The notes under the pieces were generated by a model, which was given only the letters and a program-made list of their open reading frames with translations, did not search any database and was not told where the DNA came from. 37,602 nucleotides of DNA, taken from NCBI GenBank assembly GCA_009784275.1, contig WRCA01000008.1, positions 1 through 37,602 on the forward strand, given 5' to 3'. The translations under genes and the position numbers were made by a program. The number at the start of each line of letters is the position of its first letter. The stretch's first letter is position 1. Shown in pieces: positions 1 to 8,512 of this stretch. Origin of the DNA: Alphaproteobacteria bacterium (lineage in GTDB: Bacteria; Pseudomonadota; Alphaproteobacteria; Rs-D84).

Positions 1-1
1 A

Positions 2-73
2 GCAAAAAATGCCAAATACAAAGCAAAAAAGGAAAGCAAAAAGCTATTAAAAACAGATTCAAGCCGATCTTAA
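2..73 (+). CDS. C-terminal tail of a Lys-rich protein cut by the window edge (AKNAKYKAKKESKKLLKTDSSRS*)
   Basis: Open frame from the window edge to TAA; very short. Confidence 0.25.
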   Translation, partial: AKNAKYKAKKESKKLLKTDSSRS

Positions 74-95
74 TATAAAACCTCTTCGGCAGTTT

Positions 96-254
96 TTATT
101 TTAATATTGTTATTATGGCAAGTATAATTCCGATTATTGATAGCGCTATAAGTATTCTGTTATGCTTCGCATTTTGTTTGGCTCGTTTGCGTGCTTCACG
201 GTTTGCCAGAACAGGATGATAGAAACGGTCAAGGATATCATTATTGTCGTGCAT
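96..254 (-). CDS. 52-aa single-pass membrane protein (MHDNNDILDRFYHPVLANREARKRAKQNAKHNRILIALSIIGIILAIITILK)
   Basis: Manual translation; AGGA upstream of the ATG; starts 10 nt after the preceding same-strand ORF; basic stretch then one hydrophobic helix. Below the ORF-track length cut-off. Confidence 0.55.
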   Translation of the reverse strand: MHDNNDILDRFYHPVLANREARKRAKQNAKHNRILIALSIIGIILAIITILK

Positions 255-264
255 TCATTTATTC

Positions 265-672
265 CTATGAAATTCTTTTAGCGATAGACAAAAGTCTTTT
301 CAAAGTAGTTTGCAGTTTGTCTTTATATTCATTCGTAGTAGAAAAGTTAAAACCACTTTTTGCTGCCATAGCGCTATTTGGCAAAGAGCTTGCTGGAATG
401 TTAAATCGATGGTTGTCTAATAGTGAATTCGCTAATCCAAAACGCTGGTTGCGAACACCTAAAAACCAGAAGTCATCCTTGTCTTCGAATTCCATAGCAT
501 AATTGGTATAGTAAGCAGCATCTACTAACTTGAGAGTAGACAGCATATATTTATTCCATGCGTCAAAAAGATTCTGATTTATATAATCGCGACCAAGCAG
601 ATCTATACCTTTTTTGATTACCTCAAAAAGTTCATCTCTAGAATTATTATTATCAAAAACACTTCTAATCAT
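265..672 (-). CDS. hypothetical protein
   Basis: 135-aa ORF; start overlaps the stop of the upstream ORF (TAATG). Confidence 0.6.
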   Translation of the reverse strand: MIRSVFDNNNSRDELFEVIKKGIDLLGRDYINQNLFDAWNKYMLSTLKLVDAAYYTNYAMEFEDKDDFWFLGVRNQRFGLANSLLDNHRFNIPASSLPNSAMAAKSGFNFSTTNEYKDKLQTTLKRLLSIAKRIS

Positions 673-1229
673 TATTGACCTCCAACTTCTACTTGCGGTT
701 CTGGATTTGCTTCAACTTGTTGTTTTGGGGTCGCTTCATCAAGTCTTTCGAATTCAGCTCTCGCTTTCTGCGCGTTTGTGTTGGCCGCATTTATTTTCTC
801 TCTCTCATCTCTTTTTTCTTTTTCTTCAAGGAATAAACTGTAGAAGAGCAAAACTATCGTCAGAATCGCAATCGGCCCTGAAACAAACCAATAATTCAAA
901 GAAAAACACAAAGATACTGCGCACAAAGCTAGCAAAAATATAGTTGAAAACGAGAATCCATCTGCTTTTGTTCTCTTAACAACTGAAAAGGCTATAGCTG
1001 TCACCAATAATGTAAATGAATACTCCAACAGTCCATTTTTAAATTGTCTTGCAAAAAATTCAATAACCTTACAGAAAGAATACGGGTCATTAGAATATCT
1101 AATTGGTTCAAATTCTTGCAATGACATAATTAACACTGGTATAAACCCCAGGCATATCAGAATAAGAAATTTCCACCAGCAGTTCTTTACAGATTCCCAG
1201 TCAATATTTTTAGAAAGATTTTTAAACAT
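672..1229 (-). CDS. hypothetical membrane protein
   Basis: 185 aa with several hydrophobic segments and a charged C-terminus; first gene of an apparent three-gene operon. Confidence 0.6.
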   Translation of the reverse strand: MFKNLSKNIDWESVKNCWWKFLILICLGFIPVLIMSLQEFEPIRYSNDPYSFCKVIEFFARQFKNGLLEYSFTLLVTAIAFSVVKRTKADGFSFSTIFLLALCAVSLCFSLNYWFVSGPIAILTIVLLFYSLFLEEKEKRDEREKINAANTNAQKARAEFERLDEATPKQQVEANPEPQVEVGGQ

Positions 1230-1337
1230 AACTTGTTACCATTTTTAGAGAAGAGTCAATTAAAATCAACCATTTTATTTATGTAAATCCGAGAGGATTA
1301 GATTATAAAGTCTTATTGGATAGTTTGCAAATTATTT

Positions 1338-2033
1338 TTATCTGAAAGTCCACAGAATCAACGGTGCTAGGATTGCCGTAGCCAGCCCGGATATGACAAT
1401 CGATAGGCTGCTCATGGCGCCTTCGACCGGCCCCATTTCCAAGGCTTTCGCCGTTCCCATCGCATGGCTCGAATTTCCAATTGCCAGGCCTTTGGCAATC
1501 GGGCTGCGCAGCCCCAGCAGTCCTGTAACCTGTCGCCCGACCGCATTCCCCAATATTCCCGTTAATATCACCGCAAACACTGTAATTGCGGCCACTCCGC
1601 CCAGCTCTTTCGTAATCCCAATCGCAATCGCAGTGGTCACGGATATGGACGCCATAGAGCGCGTAATAATTGGCCCCAGGCCAAAAGCCCAGCACAGCAG
1701 GACAACCGTCGCAACGCTTACCGCGCAGCCAAAAGCAATAGACGCGATAATTGCCCACTTATACTTCCCCAACAGCTTGATTTGCTTGTACATAGGAACC
1801 GCAAAGCACACCGTCGCCGGGATAAGAAGGTACCCCAGGTATTTTGCCCCGACTTGATAGTCAGAATAGGGAATATCGAACAGCAGCAAGAAGCCAATAA
1901 TACCCGCAGTAGTCAGCAACAGAGGCGTAGTTATCGCCACTTCCCATTTCTTGTTTATATACACTGCCAGCACATAAATGCCGACCGACAGCGCCAGGCC
2001 AAAGAATACGGAATGCGTCAGAAGCTCGGTCAT
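1338..2033 (-). CDS. lrgB: LrgB/CidB family membrane protein
   Basis: Family motifs: ...SVTTAIAIGITKELGGVAAITVFAVILTGILGNAVG...GLAIGNSSHAMGTAKALEMGPVEGAMSSLSI. Confidence 0.93.
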   Translation of the reverse strand: MTELLTHSVFFGLALSVGIYVLAVYINKKWEVAITTPLLLTTAGIIGFLLLFDIPYSDYQVGAKYLGYLLIPATVCFAVPMYKQIKLLGKYKWAIIASIAFGCAVSVATVVLLCWAFGLGPIITRSMASISVTTAIAIGITKELGGVAAITVFAVILTGILGNAVGRQVTGLLGLRSPIAKGLAIGNSSHAMGTAKALEMGPVEGAMSSLSIVISGLATAILAPLILWTFR

Positions 2034-2404
2034 TTTTTCCCCCTCCGTCGCACCGATGCGTCTTTAATTCGAACCATGACTTCCGCCAGCCATCCTGTGG
2101 ACGCCATTGCCGCCAGGTAAGTTATCACAACCACCGCCAGCATCGCAGGCCAAACTTCTGCGATATCACCAAAGACTTCCAAAACTCCAACTGCAGGCGC
2201 TACGAATAAAATAGGCAGGATTACAAAAAACATATTCGCTATATTTTCAATTTGAGACTGCTTTACAATGCCGGTCAAAAGCGCAGTCAGCAACAGCAAT
2301 AACCCCCAGATGCTGGATGGAATAGGTAAGGGCACGATGGCATAAACAGCCTCCCCCAGCAGCACAAATATCATCAGCAAAAGGAATTGCAGCAGGTATT
2401 TCAA
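2030..2404 (-). CDS. lrgA: LrgA/CidA family holin-like membrane protein
   Basis: IPSSIWGLLLLLTALLTGIVK...MFFVILPILFVAPAVGVLE; overlaps lrgB; TTG start overlapping the upstream stop (TTGA). Confidence 0.9.
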   Translation of the reverse strand: MKYLLQFLLLMIFVLLGEAVYAIVPLPIPSSIWGLLLLLTALLTGIVKQSQIENIANMFFVILPILFVAPAVGVLEVFGDIAEVWPAMLAVVVITYLAAMASTGWLAEVMVRIKDASVRRRGKK

Positions 2405-3030
2405 AGCAGGCCCCTCTTATACCCCACCAATTCTGCGCCATCTATGGATAATGCCAGATTTACATTCAGCTTTGATGTTTTGAAATTTGCCACCCCATCC
2501 GCAGACGGATCATGAAAATAAAGTGTCTCGCCAATTATATCAGTTACGAAAATTCTGTGCAGTAATTGCGCTTGGGGCTTTTCCCCATAGATCAGCCAGC
2601 CATCGCACATCAGTTCCACAACATATCCATCCCGAAATAGTGCTTTGGCCATATCAAAATCTGGGGCGATATTTTGAAATTTGAAACTAGGATTTTTTAA
2701 AATGTCGCGAAGCTTTATTGTAGAGTCACGAAATTTATCGTTTGTTCTTTTAGAAAAAAATCTGACCACCCATCGTGCAGTTTTTTTTGCCCATTCCGGC
2801 GATCCTCCACGCGCCCAGGCATTATAGTCATTTTTGGAAAAGCATCGTATCTTGATGCTTTGGCTTAAACACCAATTCCAGAATTGCGGCTGGCCCAAAG
2901 TGCCGTGAGTAATTTCAAGAATGTCGGTCAATCCCAATGGGAATCCAAGCGCATTTGCCACCATAGTATAATTTGCGGACGCGCAGGAAGTTTCATTACA
3001 CTGGGATACGCGTGGAATTTCATATTTCAT
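2401..3030 (-). CDS. C39-like (papain-fold) peptidase family protein
   Basis: N-terminal QCNETSCASANY (Gln/Cys) and LLHRIFVTDIIGETLYFHDPS (His/Asp) match the C39-like catalytic pattern; start set at MKYEIPRV (3030), not the upstream ATG in the track. Confidence 0.7.
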   Translation of the reverse strand: MKYEIPRVSQCNETSCASANYTMVANALGFPLGLTDILEITHGTLGQPQFWNWCLSQSIKIRCFSKNDYNAWARGGSPEWAKKTARWVVRFFSKRTNDKFRDSTIKLRDILKNPSFKFQNIAPDFDMAKALFRDGYVVELMCDGWLIYGEKPQAQLLHRIFVTDIIGETLYFHDPSADGVANFKTSKLNVNLALSIDGAELVGYKRGLL

Positions 3031-3125
3031 AGCTTTTCCCCTTTTCCGGATTATAGTATGAGTTTTTATGAAAAGACAAGTAGATAAATCTTTGGCGAAT
3101 ATATACTTAGTAGACCTAATTATTA

Positions 3126-3153
3126 TTGACAATAGTAAATAGATTTATATAAT
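3126..3153 (+). promoter_or_regulatory. sigma70-type promoter TTGACA-N16-TATAAT
   Basis: Both hexamers are perfect consensus; ATG begins 9 nt after the -10. Confidence 0.75.
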
Positions 3154-3162
3154 TATGCTATC

Positions 3163-3510
3163 ATGACAAATTACGAAAAAGTTCGCGAACTTCACAAAAA
3201 ATTCAATCTGCCGCTCGATCTAGGCATGTTGCCGGAAAGCCAGGCCGCGTTTAGGTTGTCGCTTATGGAAGGAGAATTTAACGAACTTAAAAAAGCGATA
3301 GCGGATAATGATCTGCTTAATATTTTAGAAGAAATAACCGATGTTTTATATTCGGTCTATGGAACGGCGGCTGAATATGGTTTTGATGTGGACGAAGCGT
3401 TTGCTCGTCTCCATGCAAGTAACATGTCAAAAGACCCGCCGCTGACACCAGGAGGCAAGTTGGTCAAAGGTCCAAATTTCAAGCCGAAAGATATGACTGA
3501 TTTAGCTTGA
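3163..3510 (+). CDS. MazG-like / phosphoribosyl-ATP pyrophosphohydrolase-like all-alpha NTP pyrophosphatase
   Basis: LMEGEFNELKKAI...ILEEITDVLYSVYGTAAEYGFDVDEAFARLHASNMSK is typical of the fold. Confidence 0.85.
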   Translation: MTNYEKVRELHKKFNLPLDLGMLPESQAAFRLSLMEGEFNELKKAIADNDLLNILEEITDVLYSVYGTAAEYGFDVDEAFARLHASNMSKDPPLTPGGKLVKGPNFKPKDMTDLA

Positions 3511-3544
3511 TGGGTCTGCTAGTTTACAATTGCCTAAATCTTGA

Positions 3545-3572
3545 TTGACTTTCGGAAAAATATTGCTATAAA
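3545..3572 (+). promoter_or_regulatory. sigma70-type promoter TTGACT-N16-TATAAA upstream of fhs
   Basis: Good hexamers; predicts about an 80-nt leader. Confidence 0.6.
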
Positions 3573-3612
3573 ATGTCAGTCCACAAGAGATATCGAAATG
3601 ATCTGACGTATG

Positions 3613-3652
3613 CCCCTTTTTATTTTTAAAATTATGTACCTAAACAAAGGGG
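3613..3652 (+). promoter_or_regulatory. potential RBS-sequestering hairpin of fhs (CCCCTTT...AAAGGGG)
   Basis: 7-bp perfect complement; the 3' arm is the AAAGGGG Shine-Dalgarno, 6 nt from ATG 3659. Confidence 0.5.
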
Positions 3653-3658
3653 TCGAAT

Positions 3659-5263
3659 ATGACTGATATCGAAATTGCAAATTCAACTATATTAAAACCA
3701 ATTACAGAAATAGCAACAAAGCTGGGCATTGCCGCTGATGATATTATTTCTTATGGAAATTATAAGGCTAAAATCGCGGCGGATACTGTTCGCAAAGCGC
3801 GAAATGCGAAACGCGGAAAATTAATTCTGACCACTGCTATAAACCCAACCCCAATGGGCGAAGGAAAAACCACCGTGGCAATCGGCCTGGCGGACGGAAT
3901 GGCACAGTTGGGCGCGAAAGTAGCGCTGGCACTGCGGGAACCTTCATTGGGGCCATGCTTTGGATTAAAAGGCGGCGCTGCGGGCGGCGGGCATTCTCAA
4001 GTCGCACCAATGGCAGATATAAATCTGCATTTTAATGGCGACTTGCATGCATTAACATCGGCGAATAATTTATTATGCGCGATGATCGATAATCATCTGC
4101 ATTGGGGAAATAAGTTAGATTTGCAAAAAGTCTATATGACGCGTTGTCTTGACTTGAATGATCGTGCATTGCGCAGCATACATATCGGCAAAGGCAAAGT
4201 AAACGGGCCGGAACGTGATGATGGATTTATAATTACCGTAGCGACTGAATTGATGGCTATATTGTGCCTTGCACGCGATATATTCGAATTGCGTAAAATG
4301 TGCGGAGATATAATTATTGGAGAAAATTCAAATGGGGAATTTATCTGTGCGCGCGACTTAAAAGCAGATGGCGCAATGGCAGTTCTATTAAAAGACGCTA
4401 TTCTGCCGAACCTGGTTCAAACGTTGGAAGGCACGCCTGCATTGGTTCATGGAGGACCATTTGCGAATATAGCACATGGGTGTAATTCAATTGTCGCAAC
4501 TGAAACTGCACTTGGCTTGGCGGATTATGTAGTGACCGAGGCTGGATTTGGCGCAGATTTGGGCGCAGAGAAATTCTTTGATATAAAGTGTCGCAAGGCG
4601 GGCCTTTCGCCGGATGCAGTTGTTATAGTTGCAACAATGCGCGCGATAAAATATCATGGCGGGTTGGATAACTTGCGCGTCCATGTCGAGAATATGCAGA
4701 TGTACGGAGTACCAGTTGTAATCGCATTGAATCGTGCATCTGAAACAACCGCAGAAGAAGAAAAACAAATATCAGAATTCGCGGCACAGATGAACGTAGA
4801 ATTCGCGTTAATTAGTGCGTGGGAACTCGGCGGGGCAGGCGCAAAAGACTTGGCAGAAGAAGTAATTTCTGCCACGAATAAAAAATCAAAAATGCAATTG
4901 CTGTACGATGACGATATGCCTCTTCTGGAAAAAACACGCGTGATTGCGCAGAAAATTTATCGCGTGAAAGATATAATCCTATCTGAAACTGTCTTGGAAA
5001 AAGTAGCGCGCTTTGAAGTGGCGGGTTTTGGTAAGTTGCCGGTGTGTATCGCAAAAACACCATTGTCTTTATCGCATGATGCAAAGTTGCTTGGTGCGCC
5101 GCATGATTATGAATTTCCATTGCAAGATGCTTTTCTTTATTCAGGTGCAGGAATGGTGGTGTTAACAGCCGGCACTATTATGCGCATGCCGGGCTTGCCG
5201 GAACATCCCGCAGCAGAAAATATAGGCCTGGATGCTGATGGAGAAATCATCGGATTGTTTTAA
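3659..5263 (+). CDS. fhs: formate--tetrahydrofolate ligase
   Basis: TTAINPTPMGEGKTTVAIGLADG, REPSLGPCFGLKGGAAGGGHSQVAPM, GGLDNLRVHVENM. Confidence 0.97.
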   Translation: MTDIEIANSTILKPITEIATKLGIAADDIISYGNYKAKIAADTVRKARNAKRGKLILTTAINPTPMGEGKTTVAIGLADGMAQLGAKVALALREPSLGPCFGLKGGAAGGGHSQVAPMADINLHFNGDLHALTSANNLLCAMIDNHLHWGNKLDLQKVYMTRCLDLNDRALRSIHIGKGKVNGPERDDGFIITVATELMAILCLARDIFELRKMCGDIIIGENSNGEFICARDLKADGAMAVLLKDAILPNLVQTLEGTPALVHGGPFANIAHGCNSIVATETALGLADYVVTEAGFGADLGAEKFFDIKCRKAGLSPDAVVIVATMRAIKYHGGLDNLRVHVENMQMYGVPVVIALNRASETTAEEEKQISEFAAQMNVEFALISAWELGGAGAKDLAEEVISATNKKSKMQLLYDDDMPLLEKTRVIAQKIYRVKDIILSETVLEKVARFEVAGFGKLPVCIAKTPLSLSHDAKLLGAPHDYEFPLQDAFLYSGAGMVVLTAGTIMRMPGLPEHPAAENIGLDADGEIIGLF

Positions 5264-5289
5264 AAATGCCGCATCCGCGGCATTTTTAG
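5263..5289 (+). terminator. intrinsic terminator
   Basis: AAAATGCCGC atcc GCGGCATTTTT. Confidence 0.8.
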
Positions 5290-5309
5290 TATAAATTGCA
5301 AAAATACAA

Positions 5310-5954
5310 TTATCCATATTGATGACCCAGGGCTTTAACTTTGCCCAAATACTGTATGCCTACCGCGCTTAACATTGATAAAGTTTCAGTTGAGGTGTCT
5401 TGATAACTTTTTGGATGAATGATTTCTTTTGTCGGAATATCGTGTGGCAGCTGAATGTATTCACATTTTTTGCATTTTTTGTAACCGCTTTCTTCCTTTA
5501 TCTTTTCAATTTCAGCCGTTCCGGATATTCTATATTTTACAATATCGGCCATATCGCACGGCGATATTTCTTTATTGGGAAATATGAATGGCTTTATCCC
5601 CGTGGGATCATCAAGTTTGCATTGATGAACTTCATAAGTTATCCACAGTGGCGCGACTTTATCCGCAGGGATTTTCAATTTTTCCAAAAAGCGTTTTTTA
5701 TCAAAAGTATCCTGAAAAACAGATGGTACATTGTTATGATTTTCACAAAACAAGGAATGTGTAAGCAAGTGGCTTAATTTATGATATTTGGCAAAACTCA
5801 ACAGCATGCCGATATCTTGACTTTCTGCATATCCAAAGCCCATGTCATCGATGGGATGACCAGTCGTAACATCGCCAAACATCACACGATATTGAACCGG
5901 CGTATAGTCGTAGTTGTTTTTAATGGTTTTTATAACATCAGCAATAGTAATCAT
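5310..5954 (-). CDS. hypothetical protein with CxxC motif
   Basis: ORF; start set at MITIADV with AAAAGG upstream; YKKCKKCEYIQLP. Confidence 0.6.
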   Translation of the reverse strand: MITIADVIKTIKNNYDYTPVQYRVMFGDVTTGHPIDDMGFGYAESQDIGMLLSFAKYHKLSHLLTHSLFCENHNNVPSVFQDTFDKKRFLEKLKIPADKVAPLWITYEVHQCKLDDPTGIKPFIFPNKEISPCDMADIVKYRISGTAEIEKIKEESGYKKCKKCEYIQLPHDIPTKEIIHPKSYQDTSTETLSMLSAVGIQYLGKVKALGHQYG

Positions 5955-6141
5955 TATGTAATACCTTTTACCTACTGCTCTCCGTTTAAAAGAATAGCAA
6001 ATGAACCTCAAATATCAAGTAAATTAATTATTTGTACAAAATTTGTAATGATTGGCTTTTAAGTGGCTATAAACGCCGTTGTATATGATTTGGCAATATG
6101 ATACAATTCTTATCAGGGTAATTCCTACAAAGGAGAGAAAA

Positions 6142-6444
6142 ATGGTAAACCTGAAAAAAATAAACGTAAAGAAGAAAGTAACTTCTGGGGCAAAGAAAAT
6201 CGGTAAAAAAGTGCAACAAGCTGGGAAAACGGTCGGCAAAAAAGTAGAAAATGCCACAGAGAAGTTTGCATATAAAGTGGTTGAAACAAAAGACAAAGTA
6301 GAAAATAAAGCCAAGGCCGCGGTGCGCAAAACCGGAAAGGTCGCAAGCAAAGCGGGGTCAGCCATAGACAAAGCGGGAAAAACCGTCAGCAAGGTAGGGT
6401 CTACCATTAAAAATGCCGGCAATTACGCGCAAAGCGTGTATTGA
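6142..6444 (+). CDS. small Lys/Ala/Gly/Val-rich helical-repeat protein (LEA-like / histone-H1-like composition)
   Basis: AAAGGAGAG RBS before ATG 6142; MVNLKKINVKKKVTSGAKKIGKKVQQAGKTVGKKVENATEKF... with heptad-like KAGxxVx units. Confidence 0.65.
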   Translation: MVNLKKINVKKKVTSGAKKIGKKVQQAGKTVGKKVENATEKFAYKVVETKDKVENKAKAAVRKTGKVASKAGSAIDKAGKTVSKVGSTIKNAGNYAQSVY

Positions 6445-6468
6445 TTAGTCTTCACTGCGATGTATAAA

Positions 6469-6496
6469 ACAAAAACCACCAGAAATGGTGGTTTTA
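6469..6496. terminator. intrinsic terminator
   Basis: AAAAACCACC agaa(at) GGTGGTTTTA. Confidence 0.75.
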
Positions 6497-6503
6497 ATTT
6501 CAA

Positions 6504-6580
6504 TGGTCGGGGCGACATGATTCGAACATGCGACATCTTGCTCCCAAAGCAAGCACTCTACCAGACTGAGCTACGCCCCG
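6504..6580 (-). tRNA. tRNA-Pro(TGG)
   Basis: Cloverleaf on minus strand: CGGGGCGTAGCTCAG...CTTGCTTTGGGAGCAAG...TTCGAAT...CGCCCCGACCA; CCA encoded. Confidence 0.95.
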
Positions 6581-6622
6581 AAGTACGGCAGATTATAACA
6601 TCACGAACAAAAAATGCAAATA

Positions 6623-6946
6623 TTATTTAAGGATCCGGATGCTGGGGTCGCCAATATTCAGGTATTTCTGCGACAATTCTTCCACGTAGTCCGGGGAATG
6701 GTTTTGCAACAGAGTTATATGCTGTTCCACTAGTGCCAATTTCTTTTCTTCCGCCGCCAGTTGGGTTTGGGTTTTATCAAGGCGCCAAAAGTTCATCACA
6801 AATTTTTGAACTGTTACATCCCCAAAGAATATCCGAACAAACATGGCGCATGCAAATATAGCACAAACTACGCCGATTTTGCCGCGAAGTCCCCCTCGCC
6901 ATCCACGCGCCATAAACTGCAATAATTCTTTGATTTTCTCTTTCAT
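6623..6946 (-). CDS. FtsB/DivIC-family septum formation protein
   Basis: Single TM near the N-terminus, coiled coil, ...DYVEELSQKYLNIGDPSIRIL C-terminus typical of alphaproteobacterial FtsB-like proteins. Confidence 0.75.
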   Translation of the reverse strand: MKEKIKELLQFMARGWRGGLRGKIGVVCAIFACAMFVRIFFGDVTVQKFVMNFWRLDKTQTQLAAEEKKLALVEQHITLLQNHSPDYVEELSQKYLNIGDPSIRILK

Positions 6947-6966
6947 GCCGACTATTATACCACATA

Positions 6967-7890
6967 ATGTTAAAACCGAGCCAAATTTTTGCGGCGCCCC
7001 TGGCGGGTATTACGGATAAGCCTTTTCGGCAGATTTTGCGTAAATGCGCCCCTGACGCCATGCTGATGACAGAGATGATTTCCTGTCATTCCTTGGTTGC
7101 GAGCGCGAAAAATTGCAAGCGAAATTTTGATGACTATGCCGATGAAAGTAACATAGGCGCACAGATTTTTGGCGCAGACCCCCGCCTTATGGCCGAGGCT
7201 GCAAAGATTCTGGAAGGCCAGGGCGCGACCTGGATCGATATTAATATGGGCTGTCCTGTGCCAAAGGTTGCGGCTCGGGCCGGCGCAGGGGCTTTTTTGA
7301 TGCGCGACCACAGCTTGGCCGAACGTATAATTAAAGAAGTTGTTGGGGCGGTTAAAATCCCAGTCTCTATAAAAACCCGCCTTGGTTGGGACGATAAGCA
7401 TCTGGATAGTATAAATCTGGTGCGTATTGCGGCGGATTCAGGCGTACAGTTCGCAACAGTGCATGGGCGTACGCGTGCGCAGGGTTATGCTGGTGCTGCG
7501 GATTGGCAAAAAATAGCCGATATAAAAAAACAGATGGCGAATTACCCAATTATATTTAATGGCGATATAAAAACCGCGGCGGATATCGCGGCTGTGGAAA
7601 AACTGGGTGCGAATGGCGTAATGATAGGCCGCGCTTTGTTGGGAAATCCTTGGCTGTTGGGGGAATTATGCAATTATAAATCACCGCTGGATCATTATAA
7701 ATTAATCCAAGAACACTTTGATTTAATCTTGGAATATTACGGCGAAAGGGCAGGTGTTCCAATGTTCAGAAAGCATGCCGCATGGTATTCGAATGGTATG
7801 CAAGATTCGGCCGTCTTCAGAACAAAAGTAAACCAGATACAAACCGCCGCTGAAATGTCCCGTGCGATTAAAGAGTTTTTTAATCAATAA
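6967..7890 (+). CDS. dus: tRNA-dihydrouridine synthase (DusB-like)
   Basis: APLAGITDKPFRQI, WIDINMGCPVPKV, IPVSIKTRLGWDD, VHGRTRAQGY, NGDI, MIGRALLGNPWL. Confidence 0.95.
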   Translation: MLKPSQIFAAPLAGITDKPFRQILRKCAPDAMLMTEMISCHSLVASAKNCKRNFDDYADESNIGAQIFGADPRLMAEAAKILEGQGATWIDINMGCPVPKVAARAGAGAFLMRDHSLAERIIKEVVGAVKIPVSIKTRLGWDDKHLDSINLVRIAADSGVQFATVHGRTRAQGYAGAADWQKIADIKKQMANYPIIFNGDIKTAADIAAVEKLGANGVMIGRALLGNPWLLGELCNYKSPLDHYKLIQEHFDLILEYYGERAGVPMFRKHAAWYSNGMQDSAVFRTKVNQIQTAAEMSRAIKEFFNQ

Positions 7891-7920
7891 AATAAATCCG
7901 GCTTTCGCCGGATTTATTTT
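7891..7920. terminator. bidirectional intrinsic terminator between convergent dus and lpoB-like genes
   Basis: AATAAATCCGGC tttc GCCGGATTTATT. Confidence 0.85.
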
Positions 7921-8497
7921 ACCAAGTTTTCATATTCTTATTCGTCAGCTTTGTTATGACTTCCTTGTTGCTCCAGATTTCTGTGCCATTGCGAAGGTTA
8001 GTCAGAGACAAAGAAAATACATACTCAATTTTCTTCTTACCATTTACGATGAATTCTTGTTGCGAGATCCTCCCGAACAAGCTGACGTCAGCTGCGGAAA
8101 CAGTCGCATTCTTCATGGTTGTCGACTTGTCCATGATCGCAGAGTTATTCAAATCGCGCGAAGACGCAACAGATGTGTTTTCGTTCAAGTTAGTCACGGT
8201 GACTTTGCCGCTGCGGCGCAATTCGCGCTTCATATAGTCGGTAAGGTCGGCGGTGTTAATCCGCTGCATCGTGTCGTTTCTGACTTCTGCAACTTCCATC
8301 AGGTATGTTTTATTTCCTGAAAGCTCATGCATCAGCATATCATCGATCATCAATTTCGCGGCATTTTCAAAGTCATTGTTAGACAGTTTTGCTGTTACCA
8401 ATTCCGCGGATTCTGCGCTCGACAGATTTTGAGTTTCGGGGCTGCATCCGCCAACTGCGACCAATGCTGCTAAAATTAAAAGTGTTTTTTTCATCAT
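7919..8497 (-). CDS. lpoB: LpoB-family lipoprotein (penicillin-binding protein activator-like)
   Basis: Lipobox VGGCS; VSLFGRISQQEFIVNGKKKIEYVFSLSLTNLRNGTEIWSNKEVITK; adjacent to a YcfL-like gene. Confidence 0.75.
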   Translation of the reverse strand: MMKKTLLILAALVAVGGCSPETQNLSSAESAELVTAKLSNNDFENAAKLMIDDMLMHELSGNKTYLMEVAEVRNDTMQRINTADLTDYMKRELRRSGKVTVTNLNENTSVASSRDLNNSAIMDKSTTMKNATVSAADVSLFGRISQQEFIVNGKKKIEYVFSLSLTNLRNGTEIWSNKEVITKLTNKNMKTW

Positions 8498-8512
8498 GTT
8501 GTTTCTCCTTTT

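Noticed and set aside
1393-1857. 154-aa + ORF opposite lrgB
   Set aside because: Antisense shadow of a clear lrgB coding frame; no RBS and no recognisable motifs.
6024-6422. 132-aa - hydrophobic ORF with repeats opposite the Lys-rich protein
   Set aside because: Antisense of Lys/Ala-rich codons naturally yields Phe/Leu/Ser-rich repeats; the + strand has the RBS.
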